Of a DNA stretch of 64,000 nucleotides, positions 56,501 to 64,000 are shown piece by piece. Numbering within the stretch: position 1 is the first letter of the stretch; every line of letters starts with the position of its first letter. The stretch covers positions 41,193,587 to 41,257,586 of the forward strand of contig CAMGYJ010000007.1 of the NCBI GenBank assembly GCA_946122785.1, in the 5' to 3' direction. The notes beneath the pieces were generated by a model. That model did not search any database, was not told where the DNA came from, and saw nothing but the letters and a program-made list of their open reading frames with translations. Origin of the DNA: Linum tenue (taxonomy: Eukaryota > Streptophyta > Magnoliopsida > Malpighiales > Linaceae). The position numbers and the translations under genes were made by a program.

Positions 56501-57057
56501 CATGTATTTCAAATGCTAGTATTTCAAATACATTATATTTGAAATACATCTACCCAAACGCACTCTAAGAGTAGTCATATAGTACCCTACTAATACCAGA
56601 ATAACGTAAGATATTTCGTGCCATAGAATGGACAACACAACTTGCTTCTTTTGGTGTCAATACCAAATGAACCAAAGGTAACTGGGTAAGTAGGGAGCAG
56701 GCCTAACGCAATATAGCGCCACAACGAGCATCATAAGAGTTTCAAGTCTCCAATTGCTGCAACACTGTGTTGCTTGGGCATCAACCGTGATCTGAATTGT
56801 TTGATCATGCCACTGCCATTGCAAAGCAGAGATAAATCTTCACACACGGTCAAAAGTTCAACAATTTTAGCCTCAATGATACTCGGGAACGAGCATCTGA
56901 AGGCAAACACGGTATGCGATCCGTTGTAACCAACTAGTTCGACCGCCCCATGCATTGGGTAAATTAGCAATAGGGAAGGAAAACGACATGGTTACGCTCT
57001 GCCAGAAGAGAACTACCCAGTTGGTAATTGTATCAAGCTGAGAATGGAATGTGAGAT

Positions 57058-57625
57058 TAGTGGCGTAACCAGAATTTTATTCAAAGTGCAGCATTAAAAT
57101 AATTTTTGAATAATAACTTATGATGCGATCTTATGTTTGATATTATATATGAAATTATTCCAAATTATAAAGAATTCACCCTTAATGTATTCCACAAAAT
57201 ATATATTCATAATTTTTGCGCTCAATTTTGAAGCTCGTCAATCGTTTCATTGCACAAAACTTTATATCAACATGTGTATTGACCAAATAATACTAGCAAA
57301 TTAGACCTAGTTTCACAAGCAAATACATTTATGAGAACCAATTTTCTCTTCCGACTATCATTATCATAGAAAATTCAATGATTTCCTCTAATTACCTCCA
57401 ATCTCTTATCCATTTTGATAAACTAGATTGTATTAATGTAGAAATTGGTATGTAAAATTATCTTGTATGATTGATAGTGGTTGGATTGCGAAAATTTAAC
57501 AATTAAGATTGAGATTTTGAGTTCAAGTTGAATTATTGGCATATTAATAATACTAGATTTTAGTGTATTTCTCCAAATCAAGGGGCATCATGGAAACCTC
57601 TTATAACCTTGTACCTCCGCCCTTG
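57058..57625. mobile_element. hAT-type non-autonomous element
   Basis: The left end TAGTGGCGTAACCAGAATTT and the right end, inverted, CAAGGGCGGAGGTACAAGG resemble the ends of the hAT remnant at 17833..18438. The flanks TGTGAGAT (57050..57057) and TGTGAGGC (57626..57633) match at 6 of 8. The interior is AT-rich with no transposase. Confidence 0.6.
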
Positions 57626-57639
57626 TGTGAGGCTGATGC

Positions 57640-58321
57640 TAGGGATGGCAATGGGTCGGGTTGGGGCGGGTTTTGTCAAACCCAAACCCATGGGTTTGTC
57701 CGCCAAAAAAATTCGGGGTAAAATCCGCTGGGTTTGAAAAATCAAACCCAACCCAACCCGCTGGGTATCCGCGGGTTCATGGGTACCCGTGGGTTTTTGT
57801 GGTAAAAATTTACAATAACAAGTTTCTTTCAAAATAAAAGTTTAACATCAATTTTCTCATACAAATTATTCATACAAAAAACACCAATCTAGAGCATACA
57901 AGCAAACCGCAATTGATCAATATAAATTGTTCAAAATTAAGATAAACATCTATAAACAATAAGATTAATTGAAAGCTTCTTGCTCGTCAACTAAGTTTCT
58001 GCACTCTCCACTTCATAAATCAACTTCATTCTAAACAATTAGAAAGAACAAATTATACATGTCTCCACAAACATAAAGAATATTAGTTGTTTAAGGAAGA
58101 TATATTATTTAGAATATTAAATATCCCGGGAAAGTAATTATATGTGTGGGCGGGTACCCATGGGGCGGGTTTACCTAAAACCAAACCCAACCCGACTCGG
58201 TGAATAGTGTAGCGGGTTTAAACCCGAACCTGGCCCAAAACCCGTCAACACGGGTTTTACCCGCGTTGACTGGGTTAGGTCGGGTGGGTACTCGTGGGTT
58301 CGGGTTTTGTTGCTATACCTA
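57640..58321. mobile_element. hAT-type miniature element
   Basis: The ends TAGGGATGGCAATGGG and (inverted) TAGGTATAGCAACAAAACCC belong to the same family as 23540..24088. The flanks GCTGATGC (57632..57639) and GCTGAGGC (58322..58329) match at 7 of 8. About 100 bases at each end are GGGTTTGGG/CCCAAACCC-rich; the centre is AT-rich. Confidence 0.8.
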
Positions 58322-58839
58322 GCTGAGGCATTGCCAAAGCAAAGAAATATGCGTCGAGGGATAATATCAGGTAGGCAACTAGAGACCTAAAAGATGGTAG
58401 AGGGAGACAGCTACGTGACGACGGAGGAACAGATGCTCTAGGGATTTGCCTTCATCGAATCCCCAGATTGGACAAGTGTCTTCCATAGATTGGACAGGTG
58501 TCCGATGAATCCTGTTTCAGTGGCCGTTGTTTCAAACAAATAGTTCTGAATCAATTAATTAATTAGTTAGTAGCGGGAGACAATTTTGAGTTGTTCGCCT
58601 TCGATATTGGTTGCACAAAAGGGATCTCGTCGACAGACACTATTCTTGAAACAATCGGCTTTTTGGCATTTGTTAGATGAGATCTCATTAGACATTAGTT
58701 TTGGAGCTCTGACGCCCTAGTGAATCCCTATGCCAATTTGGGTCCTCGAGGGCCATTAATGATGTCAAACACATTCTATTGAATGCGGTTGCATTTGTTT
58801 TGTTTTTTTGATAAAATGGAGGCTGAGGCCATGAGAAGA

Positions 58840-60366
58840 TTACATGGGAGGTAGGGAAGTGCCATCACCATCACAGTGGTTCTCGGCTACAATATATCTA
58901 TCGAAGCTAATGCCGCTCATGTCATCCAATATTATCTGCTGCAGCTCAGGAGGCGGGTTCTCAAACTCATACAATCCAAAAGGATAGACGAGACTGTGCT
59001 TCGAGAGCCAGTCTGCGGCTCTATTCCCTTCACGATACGTATGAGTGATGCGAACTAACCATCCTTGAGCTAGTTTTCGCCGAATTGAGTCCAATAAGGT
59101 GGAGTGAGGGTGGATAGGATCATTCCTCTCGTTTATCAGTTCAATCGCAGCCTTGGAGTCAGTTTCAAGTATCACACACTTTAGTCCAATGCTCCAAGCA
59201 AGAGAGAGGCCTTCATGTATCGCCCAAAGTTCTGCTAGTACTGCTGTACTGCTACCGATTTTGTAGACAAAGCCTCTAATCCATTCCCCACTAGGGCCTC
59301 GAAGCAAGCCTCCAGCTCCAGCTGATCCCGAGCTTCGTAGAGCTGCACCGTCAGTATTAAGTTTATGCCATCCCGGGGGTGGGGGTTTCCATCCGATTTG
59401 GGCTAAAATTCTTTCTGCTGGCCCTTGCATATTGTTAAACTTTGGCATTGGGGAATTCCAAGCTGCTGTCCATAAATCCACTGTACATAGAATAGCATTA
59501 GTAAGGGATGGCGGAGTGAGAACCTTACTCTGACCATGGAAGGAGAATTCGTTCCTTTGCTTCCAAAGTATCCATGCTGAGACTGCAAAGAAAGCTGCCC
59601 ATGGAGTTTGTCGAGGTCCTAAGTCGTTGTTGGAAAAATTATCGGAGAGCCACAGTGCTTCTGCTTGTGCAAAGAACTGCGGTTGTTGTGTAGGTGGGAT
59701 GATTCTCTTCCAGAAGTATTTGGCAGTTGTGCAGTCCCTAAAGATGTGGCTGCGCGACTCGATGACGTTGGGACATCGCAAGCAATATGGAGAGGAAACT
59801 AGATTCTTGGGGTGAAGCCTTTGTCTCGTATTGAGCTTGTTAAGGCACAATAACCAGACAAAAGTTCGAACTCGCTCAGGAACCGGGAGCATCCAAATGT
59901 TTCTCCAAGGTGGTTGTGGATCTGCTGTAGGTGTTGGCGGTGGATGAGCCAAATCGTATGCTGTCTTTGTAGAGAAGTGGCCATTTGAGGTCTCTCTCCA
60001 AAAGATCTTGTCAGCGGAAGTTGCCTGGGCATCAACGGCTATAGCTGTAATCTTGTCTGTTACTTCTTGGGGCAGCAACGATTGGAACTTGGCTTTAATC
60101 CATCGTCCTCCTTGGTCAACATACTCTGAGACATTCGTTTGGAGAAGAGATTCAGGGATTGTTGAGTTTGCTAACTGTTGTAGTGGTACCTGCAAAATCC
60201 AAACATCAGTCCAGAACTTTGTGTCCTTTCCGTTCTTAATATTCCAAGCACATCCTTTCTCAAGAACATGAGTGGCTTTATTAATACTACGCCAAGTAAA
60301 AGAGCTTCCCTTTGATGCATGAAACATGTCCAACCCATGTTTCTTTTTTCCATACTTTGCTTTCAT
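58840..60366 (-). CDS. LINE ORF2 C-terminal part: zf-RVT and RNase H (508 codons)
   Basis: The frame begins KAKYGKKKHGLDMF and includes zf-RVT (VPERVRTFVWLLCLNKLNTR, SPYCLRCPNVIESRSHIFRD). It is followed by a type-I RNase H domain with the four acidic residues in place: NTDGA, AELWAI, ETDSKAA and NRAADWL. RNase H at this position marks the RNH-bearing plant L1 lineage, distinct from the LINE at 51636. It is in the same register as 60669..60370 and is separated from it by one TGA (60370..60372), so it is the tail of one interrupted ORF2 and not a separate gene. Confidence 0.88.
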   Translation of the reverse strand: MKAKYGKKKHGLDMFHASKGSSFTWRSINKATHVLEKGCAWNIKNGKDTKFWTDVWILQVPLQQLANSTIPESLLQTNVSEYVDQGGRWIKAKFQSLLPQEVTDKITAIAVDAQATSADKIFWRETSNGHFSTKTAYDLAHPPPTPTADPQPPWRNIWMLPVPERVRTFVWLLCLNKLNTRQRLHPKNLVSSPYCLRCPNVIESRSHIFRDCTTAKYFWKRIIPPTQQPQFFAQAEALWLSDNFSNNDLGPRQTPWAAFFAVSAWILWKQRNEFSFHGQSKVLTPPSLTNAILCTVDLWTAAWNSPMPKFNNMQGPAERILAQIGWKPPPPGWHKLNTDGAALRSSGSAGAGGLLRGPSGEWIRGFVYKIGSSTAVLAELWAIHEGLSLAWSIGLKCVILETDSKAAIELINERNDPIHPHSTLLDSIRRKLAQGWLVRITHTYREGNRAADWLSKHSLVYPFGLYEFENPPPELQQIILDDMSGISFDRYIVAENHCDGDGTSLPPM

Positions 60367-60369
60367 AAC

Positions 60370-60669
60370 TCATACCCACATGCAGTTGGGTTCTGTGAGC
60401 ATTCTCCATCCCGTCTTGGCAAGCATTGCAAGGTTGGCATGCCGGGTAGATCGGAGTCCTGCTCCCCCGTTATCTTTTGGTTCTTTTAGCTTGTCCCACA
60501 AGACCATGTGCATCGTTCTCTTCTCCTCCGTATCTCCCCAAACAAAGTCCCTGTTACACCGGTCAAAGTACCTGCAAGTAGAAGCAGGCAAGAATTCTGT
60601 GTGCATGGGATAAATAGAGACTGAGGAGGAGATTGATTTGACCACCGTTAAACGAGCTGCTAATGACAA
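60370..60669 (-). pseudogene. LINE ORF2 middle part (RT thumb region)
   Basis: The frame encodes SLAARLTVVKSISSSVSIYP, FDRCNRDFVWGDTEEKR and LRSTRHANLAMLAKTGWRML, the segment after the palm domain. It is bounded by two in-frame TGA codons (60727..60729 upstream, 60370..60372 here) and shares the register of its neighbours. Confidence 0.85.
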
Positions 60670-60726
60670 TCGTCGCGCCTTCCAAGGAGAGAGTTTTTTT
60701 TGAATTCGGCAGATGAGCTCAGAGTA

Positions 60727-62901
60727 TCATTGTTTGTTAACTCGCCCGTTGATGGCTTGGATTCCAAGATAACGGCCAATATCTGATGTAAGCGGGATCC
60801 CTGCTCTGTTGCTCAATTCGGTTGCTTTGCTTCGCCTTATATTGGGGGAGACATACATGACCGATTTGGAGAGATTTACCCTTTGTCCCGAGCTTTCACA
60901 AAAGTCTTCGAGGCACCCTTTAATAGTATCAATCTGGCTGCTTTTTGCTTCTGCGAAAAGGATTAAATCATCTGCAAAAAAGAGATGAGAAAGTCTCGGT
61001 CCCTCTTGGGAAAGTTTCAAGGGTATCCAATATTTCTCATCAATAGCTTGATTGATTCTATGTGAAAGACGTTCCATACACAAGACAAAAAGATAAGGCG
61101 ATAGAGGGTCTCCCTGGCGAACCCCTCGAGAAGGGGTGATTGGTGGTGAGAGTTCTCCATTCCATTTGAGTCTCATGGTATTGTGTTCCACACAGAACAT
61201 AATCTGGCTTATCCAACTACTTGGAAGGCCAACTTCAAATAGGGTATCACGGAGAAAGTCCCACCGAAGCCTATCATAGGCTTTTTCGAGGTCAATTTTA
61301 ATAACTAATCCCCCACGTTGGCCTTTCTTCTTACGCATCGTATGGAGCACTTCCTGCATCACAATGATATTATCAGTTGTCTGCCTCCCAGGTATGAAAC
61401 TACTCTGCGTTGGTGCTACGAGTTTGTGAATGATTGGTTTCAATCGATTGGTGATGGCTTTGGTGATAGCTTTCAAACAAACGTTGTTCAGGCAAATGGG
61501 ACGGAGCTGGTTAACAACTTCAGGGGCCTCCACCTTAGGAATCAACACCACTGTCGATTGAGTAACCGTCTCCGGCAATTGCCCTGTTTCAAAAAACTTG
61601 AGAGCCATGTCAGTAAGGGACTTTCCCACGACTTTCCAGTTTTGTTGATAAAAAACAGCTTGGAAGCCATCCGGTCCCGGTGCCTGCAACGGTTTCATCC
61701 CATAAATTGCTCTATGGATATCACAAATGTTAAAAGGAGAAAGGAGCTTATGATTATCCTGGTGGCTAAGCCGAGGGAATTTGCCTTTGGGCATTCTGTC
61801 CGTGTAGTTTGGATCGTCCTGCAAGTATAAGGCATCAAAGAAGTTGAACACAAGATTAGTCAGTTCATGCGGTTGAGAAATCCAAACTCCTGCTGCATTT
61901 TTAAGACTGGTAATGCGGTTTTGACGACGGCGGATAGTAGCTTGTTGATGGAAATAAGATGTATTTCTTTCTCCAAACTTGACCCACTTCTCCCTAGCCT
62001 TTTGGAACCATAACAATTCTTCCTGTTCCAAAACTTGGTCTAACTCTTTCTCCAATTTTGTCATTAGCTTGCTAAGGCCTGCAGAGAAAGAAACAGCTAA
62101 ACGAATTTGGATGCCATTAATTCTGGAAATTAGGCGCTTTTTCTTGGTGTTAATGTTGCCAAACACCAAATAATTCCATTGTTTGAGCTTAGAGGCAAAG
62201 TCAGCAAGAGCTGTCGGCAGGGGAGAGTTTCGGCTCCATTCTCCTGCAATAAAATCTTGAATACGAAAGGAGGATGTCCATTTCCTGACCACTAGGTAGT
62301 GATCGAAAATTGTCCAAGGACCTTCTGTCAGTGATCTTGTGTAATCAGCAGCATTGGAGAAACTCACCATGAAGTATCCTTGCTCCAAATCGACTACCCG
62401 CATCGTCCCTGCTGGTTTCCACAAGTACTTCAGACGGGAGCATAGTATTTGGTAGCCTATTCTTCTCCCTAGCAGGTTGATGACAACTGTCTGGTACCAT
62501 GGAGAGCATAGTTGGCGTTGCAGCTGGTCGGAGACGCGTAGAGCTAGCTTGCCTACGCGAGTCCCGATGGTGATATCGCTGTCATTTGGTACCATTTCCG
62601 GCAGAGGTGTAAGTCCCTGTGGTATTGGACCTTGTTCCACAACTCGCTTATAGGAGAGAGGTGAGGCAGCACTGGGCGTTGGAGTAGTATCCATCAGGTC
62701 TTGAGGGGCATCCGTGGGCGAGGGAAGTGGTGGGAAATGGAAAGTCGGAATGTTGGGTGTAGTTTCTGGTGGAATATCAGGAATGTCTCCTCTAGGGGTG
62801 TCAGCCGGTCGGTTTCGGTTTAACCGAAAACCGATTTCTCGGTTATCGGTTAAACCGAGCGACCACCTCCGGATACCGACCACCGACCGTGAAATATACA
62901 T
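60727..62901 (-). CDS. chimeric LINE ORF: hAT-derived start, DUF4283, reverse transcriptase (724 codons)
   Basis: The first 36 or so codons lie in the hAT element (62793..62901). LINE sequence then encodes a Pro-rich ORF1 head and a DUF4283 domain (TVVINLLGRRIGYQILCSRL, WTIFDHYLVVRKW, about residues 130-225). This passes without a break into the pre-RT spacer of ORF2 (LADFASKLKQWNYLVFGNI) and reverse transcriptase (APGPDGFQAVFY, LRPICLNNVCLK, IDLEKAYDRLRWDFL, GVRQGDPLSPYLF, LFFADDLILF). The zinc knuckle of ORF1 and the whole endonuclease are missing, so a deletion fused ORF1 to ORF2 in frame. The start codon shown is probably not the original one. Fusion of this kind could make a novel RNA-binding RT protein, but nothing shows it is expressed. 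Confidence 0.85.
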   Translation of the reverse strand: MYISRSVVGIRRWSLGLTDNREIGFRLNRNRPADTPRGDIPDIPPETTPNIPTFHFPPLPSPTDAPQDLMDTTPTPSAASPLSYKRVVEQGPIPQGLTPLPEMVPNDSDITIGTRVGKLALRVSDQLQRQLCSPWYQTVVINLLGRRIGYQILCSRLKYLWKPAGTMRVVDLEQGYFMVSFSNAADYTRSLTEGPWTIFDHYLVVRKWTSSFRIQDFIAGEWSRNSPLPTALADFASKLKQWNYLVFGNINTKKKRLISRINGIQIRLAVSFSAGLSKLMTKLEKELDQVLEQEELLWFQKAREKWVKFGERNTSYFHQQATIRRRQNRITSLKNAAGVWISQPHELTNLVFNFFDALYLQDDPNYTDRMPKGKFPRLSHQDNHKLLSPFNICDIHRAIYGMKPLQAPGPDGFQAVFYQQNWKVVGKSLTDMALKFFETGQLPETVTQSTVVLIPKVEAPEVVNQLRPICLNNVCLKAITKAITNRLKPIIHKLVAPTQSSFIPGRQTTDNIIVMQEVLHTMRKKKGQRGGLVIKIDLEKAYDRLRWDFLRDTLFEVGLPSSWISQIMFCVEHNTMRLKWNGELSPPITPSRGVRQGDPLSPYLFVLCMERLSHRINQAIDEKYWIPLKLSQEGPRLSHLFFADDLILFAEAKSSQIDTIKGCLEDFCESSGQRVNLSKSVMYVSPNIRRSKATELSNRAGIPLTSDIGRYLGIQAINGRVNKQ

Positions 62902-63947
62902 CGGCTAGCCGACCACAGACCGGTCGGTTAGCCGGTTTTGGTTCGGTTAACCTTATGCCCGAAAACCAGACCCTAATCTAAAAAAAAAAATTTTAAAAAT
63001 CAAAAATTACAGGAACCACTTATTTCTTATCTCCTCCGTCTCTCTCCTTTCAAACCCTCCACCACCACCACTTATCCATATCTTCTCCGTCTCTCTCCTC
63101 CATCTTTCTCTCTCCTTTCTTTTCCACTCAAAATTCAAGAAGCGACCGCCGGCGACGGGAGAGGGAGGAGCGACCTCGCGAAGACGGCGGACAGAGGCGG
63201 AGGGCGGCGGCTGGTGCTGCGATTTGCTTCTTCTTCCTCTCGTTTCATCTCCCATTCTGTCTCTCCGTCTCTCTCTCTTTTCGGAATCGGCGAGGGGTCA
63301 GGAGAGGAGAGGGAACGAACCCTCTTTTACCATCTGACGGCGACAAGGATGGTTGCACCAACGCCGACGATGATGATGACGACGGCGAAGAAAAAGGTCA
63401 AAGGTAGGTTTTTTTGTTTGCATGTTGGTTTCGGAGGTTCAATTTCGATTTTGGGTTTTGATAGTTTATTTTTGGTTCTATTGGGGCTCTGCCATCGATC
63501 GAGGAAAGAAGGATACGACGACGACTGGGAAGGACGCCGGCGACGTCGAAACGAGAAGGAGTCCGACGGTAAATCCGACGGATTGTGACTTTGTGGATGT
63601 GAGGGTGGAATAGAAGGTTGATGGGTGAAGAAGAAGGAGATGATAGGGTGGAATAGAAGGTTGATGGGTGAAGAAGAAGAAGAAGAAGGTTGATGGGTGG
63701 AATAGAAGGTGGATTGTGACTTTGTAGAGTCGAGATCCACGAAGGAGAAGGAGAAGGATGATAGGGTTTGGGGTGGGTTTTTGGGCGCGGGTTTTATATG
63801 GGTCGGTTGGTCTCGGTTACTCGGCTAGCCGACTCTCCGACCACCGACCGAGACTGTATACAGTCGGTTTTCGGTTAGCCGCTAAACGGCGGTTATCGGT
63901 CTAACCATCCGGTTAGCCGCTAACCGACAACCGAACTGCCACCCCTA
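62793..63947. mobile_element. hAT-type non-autonomous element
   Basis: The ends are TAGGGGTGTCAGCCGGTCGG and (inverted) TAGGGGTGGCAGTTCGGTTG, flanked by a perfect 8-bp duplication GTCTCCTC (62785..62792 and 63948..63955). Within about 150 bases of each end are dense GGTTAACCG/CGGTTAGCC palindromes. The centre (63000..63780) has CT-rich and GC-rich coding-like sequence on both strands but no recognised transposase. Confidence 0.88.
63590..63725. repeat. minisatellite in the hAT element
   Basis: GGTGGAATAGAAGGTTGATG is repeated at about 63603 and 63648 with a GGTGAAGAAGAAG linker, and a rearranged third copy lies near 63690. GATTGTGACTTTGT occurs on both sides of the block (63582 and 63713). 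Confidence 0.8.
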
Positions 63948-64000
63948 GTCTCCTCTCCGGTTAGCAAACATGCGCTATTGCAATTCTGGTGACCTAGTTG

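Larger units (their letters stand above)
56600..58560 (-). pseudogene. possible decayed LINE 3' part, split by two hAT elements
   Basis: Outside the two hAT insertions the minus strand gives short frames that look like LINE tail: GFDEGKSLEHLF (zf-RVT-like, about 58460..58430) and VELVGYNGSHTVFAFRCSFP, then IIEAKIVELLTVCEDLSLL (RNase H-like, 56970..56731). Similarity is weak and the frames are broken. It could instead be another retroelement or an old host pseudogene. Confidence 0.35.
58800..62792 (-). mobile_element. LINE with RNase H, internally deleted
   Basis: Minus-strand LINE running from an ORF1-derived DUF4283 domain through reverse transcriptase, zf-RVT and RNase H to a 3' end near 58800 (CATTTTATC then an A-rich tail). 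It continues beyond a hAT insertion into 63956..64000, so the 5' end is outside the window. Three reading frames below lie in one register, separated by only two TGA codons. Confidence 0.85.

Noticed and set aside
56520..56550. Palindrome ATTTCAAATACATTATATTTGAAAT
   Set aside because: A short AT palindrome just outside the solo LTR; such pairs are common in AT-rich plant DNA and no partner structure was found.

Overview
This is nuclear DNA from a flowering plant, most likely a eudicot; I cannot name the species. The evidence is phase-consistent GT-AG introns, plant LTR retrotransposon signatures (tRNA-Asp-type and initiator tRNA-Met primer sites, the conserved GGGAGGCAACCC block), plant L1-type LINEs with DUF4283, zf-RVT and RNase H domains, and many hAT and Mutator-like repeats. 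No rRNA, tRNA or CRISPR array was seen.

Only two host genes are clear. MPB2C (25947..27984, +, 5 exons, about 376 aa) encodes a coiled-coil microtubule-associated protein. An HRQ1-type RecQ-like helicase (40861..51006, +, 27 exons, about 1205 aa) carries a ubiquitin-like N-terminus, helicase core and Cys-rich DUF1998-type C-terminus. The same pair is adjacent in Arabidopsis (AT5G08120 and AT5G08110), so the window is a microsyntenic island expanded by transposons. Two smaller, less certain genes lie just 3' of MPB2C: a two-exon 92-aa plus-strand gene and a minus-strand gene of at least three exons.

Region 0-17 kb is a pile of Athila-like Ty3/gypsy fragments. It includes one complete 5.3-kb non-autonomous element (8177..13520, TSD GTATT) inserted into an older inverted LTR, an eroded gag-protease region, and fragments of a gag-only element. 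Region 17-25.5 kb holds small MULE and hAT elements, a decayed LINE and an array of about 133-bp units rich in the palindrome TTACGTAA. Region 25.5-30 kb is the first gene island. Region 30.4-35.5 kb is a LINE split by a 3.0-kb gag-only LTR element (TR-GAG type). Region 35.9-40.7 kb is a 4.8-kb Mutator-like element with roughly 230-bp inverted ends, holding at least three nested DNA elements. Region 40.8-51 kb is the helicase gene. Region 51.6-64 kb holds a 5'-truncated LINE with an open 970-codon reading frame, an adjoining solo LTR, two hAT elements, and a LINE with RNase H that is interrupted by another hAT element.

Insertion order can be read from target-site duplications at many junctions, so the window is a good stratigraphic record of transposition. 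All positions come from reading the sequence; similarity calls rest on remembered family motifs, not on searches.
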